NCBI GenBank assembly: GCA_049889535.1
Contig: JBMHDF010000002.1
Span: 38,767 to 102,766, forward strand
DNA from: JAYQKL01 sp049889535
GTDB taxonomy: Bacteria; Pseudomonadota; Alphaproteobacteria; RS24
DNA length: 64,000 nucleotides
Direction: 5' to 3'
Shown one piece after another: positions 26,507-36,028 of the stretch (its first letter is position 1; each line of letters opens with the position of its first letter). The position numbers and the translations under genes were made by a program. Under the pieces are notes generated by a model. It was not told the DNA's origin and ran no database searches. It saw only the letters and a program-made list of their open reading frames with translations.

Positions 26507-28963
26507 ATGACGCTCAAATTGACCAAAAAAACAGCCTTTGCTGCGTTGATTGCAAGTTTTGCATCATCAACTTTTGCAATGGCTAATGTTGACGAAATTG
26601 TCGTAACAGCGGCAAAGCGTGAACAAACACTTCAAGAAGTGCCAATATCTGTTTCTGTAACACCTGCAGAAACAATTGAGCAGGCACAAATTGTTGATTT
26701 GCTTGATTTGCAATCAGTTGTACCATCTTTGCGGATTTCGCAGTTGCAATCGTCAGCCAATGTGAATTTCATTATTCGTGGTTTTGGTAATGGTGCCAAT
26801 AATCCGGGTGTTGAGCCTTCAGTTGGTGTTTATATTGATGGTGTCTATCGTTCCCGCTCAGGTGCATCAATCGCGGATTTACCAACAGTTGAACGCGTTG
26901 AGGTTCTTCGTGGCCCGCAATCAACATTGTTTGGTAAAAATGCGTCTGCTGGTGTCATCAGCATTTCAACAGCTTTGCCAGAAGATGAATTTGGTGGCAT
27001 GGTTGAAGCCAATTTTGGTAATTATGGATCGGCTATTATTAAGTCATCCATTACAGGCCCTTTATCTGACTCAACAGCATTCCGTTTGTCAGCCAGCATT
27101 AACGAAAATGATGGTTACTACACAAATGTGACCAATGGCGAGAGCTTAAATGGACGTGACCGTTGGCAGATGCGTGGACAAATCCTGTCACAATTAAATG
27201 ACTTTGTCAGTTTACGCGTGATTGCAGATTATAACTCTTTAGAAGAAAAATGCTGCGGTGCCTCTATGTTGGTTGAGGGCGGCGCATCAGCCGTTGCCAA
27301 TGCCATTACAGCTGGCTATGTCGCGGCATTGGGTCTGAACCCCATCAACCCACGCGTTGGTGATGACAGCCGTGAAATCGGTTTGAGCCGTAACCCAACC
27401 AACAAGCTTGAGGGTAAAGGTGTTTCTGCTCAGTTCGATATTGATTTGACCAATGTGGCTGTGACCTCAATCACATCATATCGCGAACAAAATGTGACTT
27501 CCGAAACGGATGGCGATTTCAACTATGCTGACTTGCTCGGTAATAATGAAATTGATGACTCATTTGAGACATTCACGCAGGAGTTCCGTATTCAGTCAAC
27601 AGGCGAGGGTCCATTGCAGTGGATGCTTGGTGCTTATTATTTTGATGAAGATGTGAAGCATTTCCGTGATGTGATTTATGGTAATGATATTGGCACATAT
27701 GTGAACTTCCTCGTTCAAGGCGCCACAGGTTGTTTGACCGGTGCAGCTACATGTACTGATTTGGTAGGCGTAGCCAATACGCTCACTCTGCTTGGTGCGG
27801 GTCTGACACCTGGCACAACCGCGCAAAACGCTGCGACTGTCGCTGGTGTTCCAGCATTGCAGGCAGCTGCAACCGCGCTGCGTGGTTCTTGGTATCAGCC
27901 TGGTCAGGGTCTGATTGGTGAAAACTTTGATATGCAAAACGAAGCAATTTCAATCTTCGCCAATTTTGATTACGACATTAGAGACAGCCTGCGTTTGTCA
28001 CTTGGATTGAACTACACAGAAGATGAAAAAGCAGTGTCTTCAAATGTGGTGATTAATGACCCATTTGCGGCTTTGCCATTCGCTGGCAACCCGCTGACAG
28101 CAGGTCTTGTACCATTGCAGTTCTTCCCACCATATGGCAACTATCCAAACGCAACAGAAACAGGCATTTTTGAGTCAGATGAGTTGACGCATAATTTGCG
28201 CATTTCTTATGATTTGGATGACAGCACAAATATTTATGCTAGCCACTCAACGGGTTTCAAAGCGACTTCAGTGAACATGTCTGTTGACTCACGTCGTTGT
28301 GCAACCAATGCTTATTCTCTGAACTGTCGTGCGGCAGGGCCAGAAGAAGCCACCAATATTGAAATTGGTTTGAAGAAAAACTTTGGCAATGGGTTCGTCA
28401 ATGTTGCTCTGTTTGAGCAAGAAATTGATGGTTTCCAGTCTAACCTGTTCTCCGGCACTGGCTTTAACTTGATTAATGCTGGTCGTCAGGTTCACAGAGG
28501 TGCGGAGATTGACTCGCTCGTGGCTGTTAATGAAAATCTAACAGTAACATTTGCGGCAACTTATTTGGACCCAGAATATGAAACTTACAACGCAACGCCA
28601 GATCTGACAGGTCTGGAGCCTGCAGGTGTGAGTGAGCTGAGTGCAAACATTGCTGCTCTTTATGAGTATAATATCGACCAAGACCATGAAGCATGGTTCC
28701 GCGTTGAATATATGCATGAGAGTGATGTGCAAGTTGTTGACAATGTAGCGAAATCAATCGCCAGCCGTGAAGTTGAATTAGTTAATGCCAGCTATGGTGT
28801 TAAAAATACAAAATATGGCTGGGAGTTCCGTTTGTGGGGTCGTAACCTGACAGATGAGGACTTCTTGATTTCAGCTTTCCCAACAACAGCTGCAACAGGA
28901 AGCTTTACAGGCTATGTCAGCGCACCGCGCACATATGGTCTGGCCATTCGTCAAAACTTCTAA
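26507..28963 (+). CDS. TonB-dependent outer-membrane receptor
   Basis: Outer-membrane active transporter energised by TonB-ExbBD. From the ATG at 26507, preceded by a GGGGAGGGAG ribosome-binding site, it is 818 residues: a signal peptide ending near STFAMA, a TonB-box-like DEIVVTAAKR, the plug domain (about 30-150, with RVEVLRGPQSTLFGKNASAG) and a 22-strand barrel ending in a C-terminal Phe (YGLAIRQNF), as needed for membrane assembly. The plug resembles the large marine and sphingomonad receptors for organic substrates more than siderophore receptors. The ligand is unknown. A very strong terminator follows, consistent with high expression. Confidence 0.9.
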   Translation: MTLKLTKKTAFAALIASFASSTFAMANVDEIVVTAAKREQTLQEVPISVSVTPAETIEQAQIVDLLDLQSVVPSLRISQLQSSANVNFIIRGFGNGANNPGVEPSVGVYIDGVYRSRSGASIADLPTVERVEVLRGPQSTLFGKNASAGVISISTALPEDEFGGMVEANFGNYGSAIIKSSITGPLSDSTAFRLSASINENDGYYTNVTNGESLNGRDRWQMRGQILSQLNDFVSLRVIADYNSLEEKCCGASMLVEGGASAVANAITAGYVAALGLNPINPRVGDDSREIGLSRNPTNKLEGKGVSAQFDIDLTNVAVTSITSYREQNVTSETDGDFNYADLLGNNEIDDSFETFTQEFRIQSTGEGPLQWMLGAYYFDEDVKHFRDVIYGNDIGTYVNFLVQGATGCLTGAATCTDLVGVANTLTLLGAGLTPGTTAQNAATVAGVPALQAAATALRGSWYQPGQGLIGENFDMQNEAISIFANFDYDIRDSLRLSLGLNYTEDEKAVSSNVVINDPFAALPFAGNPLTAGLVPLQFFPPYGNYPNATETGIFESDELTHNLRISYDLDDSTNIYASHSTGFKATSVNMSVDSRRCATNAYSLNCRAAGPEEATNIEIGLKKNFGNGFVNVALFEQEIDGFQSNLFSGTGFNLINAGRQVHRGAEIDSLVAVNENLTVTFAATYLDPEYETYNATPDLTGLEPAGVSELSANIAALYEYNIDQDHEAWFRVEYMHESDVQVVDNVAKSIASREVELVNASYGVKNTKYGWEFRLWGRNLTDEDFLISAFPTTAATGSFTGYVSAPRTYGLAIRQNF

Positions 28964-28986
28964 ACGACGAAGCAGCAAATAAAGAT

Positions 28987-29015
28987 AAGAGCGGGGCTTG
29001 CCCCGCTCTTTTTTT
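28987..29015 (+). terminator. Strong terminator after the TonB receptor
   Basis: An 11-bp perfect stem (28987-28997 with 29000-29010, core AGAGCGGGGC) followed by a T run. The T run runs into the 3' end of the convergent M15 peptidase gene. Confidence 0.9.
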
Positions 29016-29448
29016 ATCGCAATTCAAAATGCACAAGATCAGCGAAATTTTCATCATGCATTTGCCCGTTTTGGTTCCAATCGCCGCCCCAAACCAACTC
29101 ATGAGAAATACGCCCTTGCGTTTTTAACGCCCAAGCAATGGCGCGCGCATGGCCAGCCAGATAGGCAAAGCTCGCCGTATTTTGCCAATCGACACCGCCT
29201 TTTATATCGGCGCGATAAGGCGCCACATCAACCGCCATTGCGGGCTGGCTATTATGACGACTATGGGGATAGCGACATTTGCTGAAACCTTGCTCATAGA
29301 GCTTGTTTTGGCTCTTGGCATCGCGATAACCCGCCAGAATACTGCAATCCATTTGCGTGATAAGTGTGGAGAAAATCAGCTGCAAATCTGCATGACAGCT
29401 TTTTAACTGTGTCAGTGAGTTTTTGCTATATCGATAAGGGGGCGGCAT
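29014..29448 (-). CDS. M15-family peptidase (endolysin-like L-alanyl-D-glutamate endopeptidase)
   Basis: A 144-residue zinc peptidase of the M15 (VanY/phage endolysin) family that would cut peptidoglycan stem peptides. Zinc-binding motifs are SRHNSQPAMAVDVAPY (the SxHxxxxAxD pattern) and DLVHFEL near the C-terminus; ILAGYRDAKSQNKLYEQG and LVWGGDW are also typical. No signal peptide is visible, as in phage endolysins that need a holin, so its export is unclear. No phage genes surround it. It is convergent with the TonB receptor gene. Confidence 0.8.
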   Translation of the reverse strand: MPPPYRYSKNSLTQLKSCHADLQLIFSTLITQMDCSILAGYRDAKSQNKLYEQGFSKCRYPHSRHNSQPAMAVDVAPYRADIKGGVDWQNTASFAYLAGHARAIAWALKTQGRISHELVWGGDWNQNGQMHDENFADLVHFELR

Positions 29449-29520
29449 ATCATTTCTGGTTTTGGTTCCAATTTTTGACGATTTTACGCCAACTGAAAGC
29501 CGCGGGGATAGGGTTAGAAA

Positions 29521-29922
29521 TTATGAAGCCAAAAAGTAATTTAACAAAACCAAACCATAAACCAGCCCCACCAGACACATGGCCAACATCACCGCCGCGC
29601 TGCCATAATCTTTGGCGCGTTTTGACAATCCATGTTCATCAAAAGATATGCGATCAATTGCGGCCTCAATGCTGGAGTTAAGAAGCTCGATGATGAATAC
29701 CAGAAAAACAGAGGCGAGCATGAGGATTTTCTCAACCAAACTGACAGGGAGGAAAATTGCCAAGGGGACCAGAAAGCTGGCAACAAAAACTTCCTGACGG
29801 ATGGCACTTTCTTCAATCCAAGCAAATTTAAATCCCGACAAGCTATTCAATAGTGCGTACCACGCCCGCTTTATCCCTGTATTTCCCTTATGTGGATTAT
29901 CCGAGAATTTGTAATCACCCAT
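29521..29922 (-). CDS. dgkA: Diacylglycerol kinase
   Basis: Small integral-membrane kinase that recycles diacylglycerol to phosphatidic acid. The ATG at 29922 has a GAGGG ribosome-binding site and gives 133 residues; the open frame extends further upstream without support. The active-site stretch ELLNSSIEAAIDRIS and KRAKDYGSAAVML are diagnostic, with three predicted membrane helices. Monocistronic, ending about 70 bases before the M15 peptidase start. Confidence 0.93.
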   Translation of the reverse strand: MGDYKFSDNPHKGNTGIKRAWYALLNSLSGFKFAWIEESAIRQEVFVASFLVPLAIFLPVSLVEKILMLASVFLVFIIELLNSSIEAAIDRISFDEHGLSKRAKDYGSAAVMLAMCLVGLVYGLVLLNYFLAS

Positions 29923-30022
29923 TTTAAAACCCTCAATCTTCTCGTTTGAAACTGTTGTTTTTAAGGTTACAATATTTTTCATGAATGTGAACATGAATGA
30001 AAAATTTTAGTCGGAGGGGTTT

Positions 30023-30520
30023 ATGGATTTAGTGCAAATGGAACGGATTAAGCGGTTGAAATATAGCTATTGCCGCGCGATTGATAGTTGCGATATTGAA
30101 GCGCTGACACAGATTTTTACAGAAGATGCCGAGATTTGTTATGAGGGCGGCAGCTATAAGTTTGAAGCCAAAGGGCGTGCTCAAATTCTGGAAGCGATGA
30201 AATTTGCTTTCCACGATAAATTGGTTTCTTGTCATTCTGTCACCATGCCCGTGATTGATATAACGGGTTCGCATACGGCCAAAGGGCAGTGGCGATTATT
30301 AGATTATGCTTTAAATTTGGCCGAAGATAATAAAGTGACAGTTGGGGCATCTGAATATGTTGATGATTATGTGTTGGGCGATGATGATGCTTGGCACATT
30401 CACCGCTCGCGCTATACACGGGTTTATGAGCAGGTTTTCCAACAAGGCGAGCATAATTTAACCCATTACCAGCTTGGCGGCGGATTGGTGCCTGGCCCGT
30501 TCACCTATCAGGGTGACTAG
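30023..30520 (+). CDS. SnoaL/NTF2-like domain protein
   Basis: A 165-residue protein of the nuclear-transport-factor-2 fold (SnoaL-like, LinA-related) group. The N-terminal helix pattern IKRLKYSYCRAIDSCDIEAL followed by FTEDAEICYEGG is typical. Members act as cyclases, dehydratases, isomerases or hydroxylase partners; activity cannot be assigned. The ATG has a CGGAGGGG ribosome-binding site. It is the first of three such genes within 6 kb, which suggests a shared catabolic context. Confidence 0.75.
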   Translation: MDLVQMERIKRLKYSYCRAIDSCDIEALTQIFTEDAEICYEGGSYKFEAKGRAQILEAMKFAFHDKLVSCHSVTMPVIDITGSHTAKGQWRLLDYALNLAEDNKVTVGASEYVDDYVLGDDDAWHIHRSRYTRVYEQVFQQGEHNLTHYQLGGGLVPGPFTYQGD

Positions 30521-30544
30521 TGTCTAGAGGGATAAAAGCATAAA

Positions 30545-30578
30545 AAAAACGGCGATAAGTTTTCCTATCGCCGTTTTT
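30545..30578. terminator. Bidirectional terminator
   Basis: CGGCGATA (30550-30557) pairs with TATCGCCG (30566-30573) around an 8-base loop, flanked by an A run and a T run. It lies between the convergent SnoaL-like and aldehyde dehydrogenase genes and can serve both. Confidence 0.85.
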
Positions 30579-30592
30579 ATTTGAAGAGTGGA

Positions 30593-32002
30593 CTATTTTT
30601 TAATCGCCCCCATGATTAACCCCTCATAACGTTTGGAATAAGGTGGGAGATTAATCAAGAAATTTCTAAACCGATCAAGCGGTTGGATGACAACGGAGCG
30701 CGCATTTGACATTTCTTCAAAGCCTCTAAAGCCGCCAATGCGTCCCATGCCCGATGCGCCCGTGCCACCAAAGGGCAGATGCGGGTTGGTGCCGGACTGA
30801 ATGCAGTTATTATTCACCACGGCAGAGCCTGAATTACAAATACTGAGGAAATAATCAATCGCGCTCTTATCTGTCGCATAGACATAATAGGCCAGTGGAT
30901 TGGGACGCTGGGCAATGATGCCCGGAAGCTCCGTGCGCTCCTTAAAGGTCATCACCGCAAGTACGGGGCCAAATACCTCTTCTTGCATAATGCGCATATC
31001 TTCCGTCACATTGGTCAAAATGGTCGGCTCAATAATGCGTTTTTCAGGGAAATTTTTGCCGCCAAAAGCAAGTGTCGCCCCTTTTTCAAGCGCGTCATCA
31101 ATCAAGCCGACAATACGCTGATGGTGTCTGTCATTAATGATGCAATTCATATTGGGTGAATTTTCAAAGCCAGTTTGTTCGGCATTATATTGCTCTGTCA
31201 TTTTGACTTTAAGGGTTTCGACTAGCTCATCAGCAATGCTTTCATGCGCAATGACATATTCAGGTGCGATGCATACTTGCCCCGCATTCATCACCCGCCC
31301 CCAAGATAGCTTGGTTGCTGTATCATCAATATTAGCCGAGCTGTCGATAATCACTGGCGACTTGCCACCCATTTCAAGAGTGACAGAGGCAAAATGGTCG
31401 GCCGCTGCTTTCATCACAATCGCCCCGACAGTATAACCGCCAGTGTAATAAATATGGTTAAAGGGGAGCGCGAGGAGTTCTTGCGCAATGGCCGCATCGC
31501 CTTGAAACACAGCTACCTGGTCGGCGGTGAACACTTCTTGGACAATATTTTCAACCACTTGCGCTGAGTGTAGCGCCAGTTCAGACGGTTTAATGGCCAC
31601 TGTATTACCTGCCGCAATGGCCGCAATGGCTGGGATAAAACATTCCGCAATTTGGGCGTTCCATGCGGAAAGATTCAGCACAACGCCTTTGGGGTCATAG
31701 CGAATTTCGCATCGCTTGCCCATTGTGGCCATTGAGTTTGGGACTTTTTTGGGCTTCACCCATTTTTTAAGATTTTTTGAAATAAAATCAATTTCCCCTT
31801 TTATCATCATCAGCTCTGCCGCCGCGTCCAGCTTGTGGCTATTGCGCTCTTGTTTGGCAGCGTCATAAATCGCGTCTTGATGGTCAACAAGGCTTTCCCA
31901 AAGTTTTTTCAACAATGCATTGCGCTCAGCAGCCGTGCTTTGGCGCATTTGCACCGCGCCTTCTTGGAGTTGTTTAAATTTTTGTGCAGTATCACTCATC
32001 AT
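30593..32002 (-). CDS. Aldehyde dehydrogenase (coniferyl-aldehyde/class 3 type)
   Basis: NAD(P)-dependent oxidation of an aldehyde to a carboxylic acid. The 469-residue protein has the catalytic Glu region TLEMGGKSPVII and the catalytic Cys in NAGQVCIAPEYV. Its length and this motif fit the class 3/coniferyl aldehyde dehydrogenase group, which acts on aromatic or fatty aldehydes. Two adjacent ATGs follow a good AGGAG site; either may be used. It is downstream of an SDR gene with an 18-base gap, which suggests consecutive alcohol and aldehyde oxidation. Confidence 0.9.
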   Translation of the reverse strand: MMSDTAQKFKQLQEGAVQMRQSTAAERNALLKKLWESLVDHQDAIYDAAKQERNSHKLDAAAELMMIKGEIDFISKNLKKWVKPKKVPNSMATMGKRCEIRYDPKGVVLNLSAWNAQIAECFIPAIAAIAAGNTVAIKPSELALHSAQVVENIVQEVFTADQVAVFQGDAAIAQELLALPFNHIYYTGGYTVGAIVMKAAADHFASVTLEMGGKSPVIIDSSANIDDTATKLSWGRVMNAGQVCIAPEYVIAHESIADELVETLKVKMTEQYNAEQTGFENSPNMNCIINDRHHQRIVGLIDDALEKGATLAFGGKNFPEKRIIEPTILTNVTEDMRIMQEEVFGPVLAVMTFKERTELPGIIAQRPNPLAYYVYATDKSAIDYFLSICNSGSAVVNNNCIQSGTNPHLPFGGTGASGMGRIGGFRGFEEMSNARSVVIQPLDRFRNFLINLPPYSKRYEGLIMGAIKK

Positions 32003-32020
32003 TTTCTCCTGTAACTGGTG

Positions 32021-32887
32021 CTATTTCTTTGGAATTTTGAACGCGCCCTGAATAATGCTCTCAAAGGTCAGCGCGGGTAAAATTTTGTGAAGCAAGGGCA
32101 TGAGTTTAACATCTTTGCCGACCATATAGCTGGGTTTCCATTTTTTAATAGCCAGCAAGCCTAAAACCTGATTGACGACATCAACGGGGTCATTGCCTGT
32201 ATCAATAATGCTTTGCGGCAAGACTTCGGTAGTTGTGGCGCCTAGATGCGGAAAATAAACATCCTTCATCTCTGGTGACACTTCTTTCCAAATATTTTGA
32301 GTGGACTCAAATGGATCCTTAGTCATATGGGTTTTCACTGCGCCTGGCTCAATAGATGTCACTTGCACCCCTAAGGCTGCTAATTCGTGCCGCATGGTAA
32401 GGGTCATGCCAATCACCGCATGTTTGGACATATTATAGACACCAGATGCTGGCGGGTTGGCTTTGACCGCCCCAGAGGCAAAATTAATGACCCGTCCTTT
32501 ATTTTGTCGAATAAAAGGCAAAAAGGATTGGCAAACGCGCATCGGCCCCCAAGTGTTAACCTCGAACATAAAATGCCCGCGCTCAATATCTGCGCCTTCA
32601 ATCACACCAATACCAATATTCGCGATACCAGCATTATTAATGAGCAAATCTAGGCCACGCCCGTCTAAAAGTTTAGCAAGCTCTTGACTGCTTTTTTTGA
32701 CAGACTCATCATTTGTGACATCTTGTTCAATTGCAGTGATATTGTCATAAGGTAAAAGCTCAGATGTATCTGCACCCGGCACAACCCCCGCATAAACTTC
32801 CCATCCGCGATCAGATAAGGTGCGTGCCATTAAAGCGCCCATACCCATGGCTGCCCCTGTGATAAAAGCTGTTTTTTTGTTTGTCAT
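32021..32887 (-). CDS. Short-chain dehydrogenase/reductase
   Basis: A 288-residue SDR. The cofactor motif TGAAMGMG is near residue 11, NNAG follows, and the active site is Ser with YNMSKHAV (YxxxK). The AGVVPG stretch after the first strand gives no clear NAD/NADP preference. It is the first gene of a two-gene operon with the aldehyde dehydrogenase and is divergent from another SDR gene across about 208 bases. Ribosome-binding site GAGGGGGA. Confidence 0.88.
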   Translation of the reverse strand: MTNKKTAFITGAAMGMGALMARTLSDRGWEVYAGVVPGADTSELLPYDNITAIEQDVTNDESVKKSSQELAKLLDGRGLDLLINNAGIANIGIGVIEGADIERGHFMFEVNTWGPMRVCQSFLPFIRQNKGRVINFASGAVKANPPASGVYNMSKHAVIGMTLTMRHELAALGVQVTSIEPGAVKTHMTKDPFESTQNIWKEVSPEMKDVYFPHLGATTTEVLPQSIIDTGNDPVDVVNQVLGLLAIKKWKPSYMVGKDVKLMPLLHKILPALTFESIIQGAFKIPKK

Positions 32888-33095
32888 GTTTTCCCCCTCG
32901 ATGAAACTTTTCTATTTCAAATGACTTTAAAATAATTTCAGAACCCCATTCAGAAAATATCAAACAGGCGAATGTGTCAACTATTTAACCCTCAAAATTC
33001 GCTATTTTTCATCCTTTTGTTTTCTTATTGTGGTTTTAGCTCTTGTTTTACATTCTGTGTCTTTCTAGACTTTATGAAACAGGAGGGGGTAAATA

Positions 33096-33920
33096 ATGAC
33101 ACAAAGAAAATATGCATTGGTGACCGGTGCGTCAGCTGGTATTGGGCAGGAATATGCCGATGTTTTGGCGCAAAATGGGTATGATTTGGTTTTAACGGCA
33201 CGGCGCGAGGAGCGGCTGGCTGAGCTTGCGGGTGAACTGGAGACCAAATATGGCATTCAGGTGCATTATTTCGCGCATGATTTATCTGACCCCAAAGCGG
33301 TGGGTAAGCTTGTAAAAAATATTGAAAAGGCTGGTTTGGAAATTGATTTCCTACTCAATAATGCGGGTTATACCGTGCCGGGTAAATTTGATATGGCCAA
33401 ATGGTCCGCCCAGCAAGAACTCATCACCACCATGCTGGGCGCGCCCAGCGAGTTGATTCATGCTTTTGGGCCTAAAATGCGTGAAAAAGGGCGCGGCTAT
33501 ATTGTGAATGTGGCCTCCGTAGCCGGGCTTTTGCCAGGCGCACCGGGCGGCACGCTTTATGGGCCGATTAAAAGTTTTGTGGTTAAATTCTCACAAGCGC
33601 TTTATGCAGAATATGCGCCCTCGGGTGTGCATGTGCAGGGGCTTTGTCCGGGATTTGTGATGAGTGAATTTCACGATATGGCTGGCAATCGAGATAAAAT
33701 GAACCGTTTGCCAAAATATATGTGGCTGGACCGCCGCTACTTATGCGAGACCAGTTTTCAAAATGTGATGGTCAATAAAGGGCCGATTTGTGTGCCAGGC
33801 CTTTTTTATAAAGTGCTGACCAGCATTGTTAAACTCTTACCAAGCAATTTTGCCGCCCGTCAATTAGCGCGCCATGACCGCAATGCCGCGACCCTGCCGC
33901 ACCACGCTCGCGAAAAGTAA
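33096..33920 (+). CDS. Short-chain dehydrogenase/reductase
   Basis: A 274-residue SDR with TGASAGIG near residue 10 and an Arg-rich end to the second strand (LTARREER), which favours NADP(H). It has NNAG and a catalytic LYGPIKSF (YxxxK). The extended C-terminus resembles the DltE/YqjQ-like classical SDRs. It begins a plus-strand run with a SnoaL-like protein, an NAD-binding epimerase-like protein, a second SnoaL-like protein and DUF3604, spaced by 11-60 bases and plausibly one operon. AGGAGGGGG ribosome-binding site. Confidence 0.88.
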   Translation: MTQRKYALVTGASAGIGQEYADVLAQNGYDLVLTARREERLAELAGELETKYGIQVHYFAHDLSDPKAVGKLVKNIEKAGLEIDFLLNNAGYTVPGKFDMAKWSAQQELITTMLGAPSELIHAFGPKMREKGRGYIVNVASVAGLLPGAPGGTLYGPIKSFVVKFSQALYAEYAPSGVHVQGLCPGFVMSEFHDMAGNRDKMNRLPKYMWLDRRYLCETSFQNVMVNKGPICVPGLFYKVLTSIVKLLPSNFAARQLARHDRNAATLPHHAREK

Positions 33921-33931
33921 TAGGAGTCAAA

Positions 33932-34495
33932 ATGTCAGATATGGATAAACAACTCGCCCGCTTGCTTGATAAAGAAGCCATTCGCGAATTGGTTCAAATA
34001 TATTGCCGTGCGGCCGACCGCCATGACCATGAATTAATGCGCAGTCTTTATCATGAAGATGCTTTTGATGATCATGGTAGTTTTTTTAAAGGCTCGGCAA
34101 TGGAATTTATCGACATGTTGCCAGATATTCAAAAGCCAATGGCGATTTTACACCATAATGTCACCACCCATAATATTATGTTTGACGATGAGCGCCCCAA
34201 TTATGCTGAGGGTGAAACCTATTTAATTGCGTTCCATAAAGTGCAAGCTGACCCTGAGCAAGAAGGGGAAGATGTTCTTGTTGGCGGCCGATATTTTGAC
34301 AAATATGAAAAACGCGATGGGGTTTGGAAATTTCTCGCCCGTTCAATTGATGCGGATTGGGTTTACATTAGCAACCCATCTGCGGTGAGGCTCGACCACC
34401 CCATGATGGAGGGTGTGCATATTGGCAAGCCCGGCACGGGTGACCCGTCATATGAGTTGTTGAAATTATTCAAGCCAGGCCCACGAAAACTCTAG
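33932..34495 (+). CDS. SnoaL/NTF2-like domain protein
   Basis: A 187-residue SnoaL-like protein: the N-terminal EAIRELVQIYCRAADRHDHELMRSLYHEDAF and the later VLVGGRYFDKYEKRDGVWKFLAR are typical of the NTF2-like fold. It starts 11 bases after the SDR gene with a TAGGAG ribosome-binding site and belongs to the same operon. The specific reaction is unknown; isomerase, dehydratase and hydratase roles are all known in the fold. Confidence 0.75.
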   Translation: MSDMDKQLARLLDKEAIRELVQIYCRAADRHDHELMRSLYHEDAFDDHGSFFKGSAMEFIDMLPDIQKPMAILHHNVTTHNIMFDDERPNYAEGETYLIAFHKVQADPEQEGEDVLVGGRYFDKYEKRDGVWKFLARSIDADWVYISNPSAVRLDHPMMEGVHIGKPGTGDPSYELLKLFKPGPRKL

Positions 34496-34557
34496 CATGG
34501 GTGGCAAAAGCCATAAAATCATCTGAATAAAGATTATGTATTATTAAGGGAGTGAAC

Positions 34558-35451
34558 ATGAATATTTTAATTGTTGGGGGGACAGGGTTAGTCGGTTCTG
34601 AAACAGCGCGTTATTTGAAAGGGCAGGGCCATGAGGTCACGCTAATGTCGCGCAAGCCTGCCAGCGCGGGTGTGCCAGCACAATTTCCGCATCGGGCTTT
34701 TGATTATATTGAACAAGACGCCACGCCGGATATGTTTGCCGGTTTTGATGGTGTGGTTTTCGCCGCCGCTGCCGATATTCGCTATGTACCAGAAGGTGCG
34801 GATGTTGACGCTTTTTATCTGCATGCGAATGGTGAGCGCGTGCCAGCCTTTATGGCAGCAGTGAAAGCGGCAGGTGTGCCATCGGCGGTTTACATAAGCA
34901 GCTTTTATCCGCTTGTTGCACCGGAACTGATTGAAACCAATACCTATGTGCGCTCCCGCCATTTGGCTGATGAGGCTGTTATGGCGCTTGCTGATGATAA
35001 TTTTCGCGTGTGCGGGTTAAACGCCCCCTTTATTGTAGGCCATATAGATGGCGTCCCCGCCCCGCATTTAGATTATATTGTTGCCTATGCGGCGGGCCAT
35101 CTTGACGGCGTACCATTGGTTGCGCCAAAGGGCGGCGTTAACCATATATCAAGCCTTTCGGTCGCCGAAGCGATTGCCGATGCCCTGCAAAATGGCCAGC
35201 CGGGCCGCGCCTATTTAATCGGTGATGAGAATCTGGACTGGAAAACTTATTTTGAAATTATTTTTGAGGCCGCAGGCAACCCGCAAGATTTGCCCGTGAG
35301 CGAAGACGAGCATCCGCTCTTGCCTGACGCAATTTTATTTTGTGGGCGTAATGCCACAGTTCATTTTGAGCCTGACGAAGATGCGCCGGCTTATGGTCGC
35401 AAGCGTATTACCGAAACCATTCAGAAATTAGTGGCCGCTTGCGCGTCATGA
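34558..35451 (+). CDS. NAD(P)-binding epimerase/reductase (extended SDR, NmrA-like)
   Basis: A 297-residue Rossmann protein starting MNILIVGGTGLVGSETARYL with the GxxGxxG motif of extended or atypical SDRs. The usual YxxxK is not obvious, the nearest segment being YISSFYPL and TYVRSRHLADEA, so it may be a reductase of the isoflavone/NmrA kind or have a non-standard active site. The ATG at 34558 follows an AAGGGA site; a GTG two codons upstream is less likely. Third gene of the plus-strand run. Confidence 0.75.
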   Translation: MNILIVGGTGLVGSETARYLKGQGHEVTLMSRKPASAGVPAQFPHRAFDYIEQDATPDMFAGFDGVVFAAAADIRYVPEGADVDAFYLHANGERVPAFMAAVKAAGVPSAVYISSFYPLVAPELIETNTYVRSRHLADEAVMALADDNFRVCGLNAPFIVGHIDGVPAPHLDYIVAYAAGHLDGVPLVAPKGGVNHISSLSVAEAIADALQNGQPGRAYLIGDENLDWKTYFEIIFEAAGNPQDLPVSEDEHPLLPDAILFCGRNATVHFEPDEDAPAYGRKRITETIQKLVAACAS

Positions 35452-35482
35452 TATTTTATTTTCATAATTTGAGGAGTTTGCC

Positions 35483-36004
35483 ATGACTGTTTTTCCTGAA
35501 ACTGAAGTGCGCGCCGCCGCAGAAAGGCTTATTGCCCATCACGATCAAGCTTCAGAGGTGACGGATTGGACTTTTTATGTGGACCAGACTTATACGCCCG
35601 ATGCCGAATATATTTGTGAGTATGCAGGCTTGCGGGTGACGAAAGCTATTGGTCGTGAGCAAATTAAGGCAACGCATTATGGTGATGATATGGGCGGGTT
35701 TGAAGAGTGGACTTTTCCTTATGAAGGCTATGCGGTGAATGGTAATCAAATTATCACACGCTGGTGGAATCGAGGGCCGGGCAAGCGTCCAGACGGCAGC
35801 TATTATCAATCACCAGGCGTGTCTTTCATCACTTATGCGGGTGATGGCATGTTTTCGCATCAGCATGATATGTTTGATTTAGCGCATCAAATGCTCTTAT
35901 GTGATGAGTTGGAAGCGGCGGGGTTGCTCTCACCAAAACTAAAACAAACATGGGTGACACCAATGAAGCAGCTTCTCATTGATGCGCTGACTAAAACCCC
36001 ATGA
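35483..36004 (+). CDS. SnoaL-like domain protein
   Basis: A 173-residue protein of the SnoaL-like/NTF2 type, more divergent than the other two here. It has ADAEYICEYAG and TRWWNRGPGKRPDGSYYQ, and the helix-sheet pattern of the fold. GAGGAG ribosome-binding site. It lies between the epimerase-like gene and the first DUF3604 gene, 24 bases before the latter. Confidence 0.65.
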   Translation: MTVFPETEVRAAAERLIAHHDQASEVTDWTFYVDQTYTPDAEYICEYAGLRVTKAIGREQIKATHYGDDMGGFEEWTFPYEGYAVNGNQIITRWWNRGPGKRPDGSYYQSPGVSFITYAGDGMFSHQHDMFDLAHQMLLCDELEAAGLLSPKLKQTWVTPMKQLLIDALTKTP

Positions 36005-36028
36005 AAATAAATGATGAAAGACTAAGTC

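Noticed and set aside
28987..29015. GC-rich hairpin as a repeat element
   Set aside because: It is a single-copy hairpin with a T run directly after the TonB receptor gene, so a terminator explains it.
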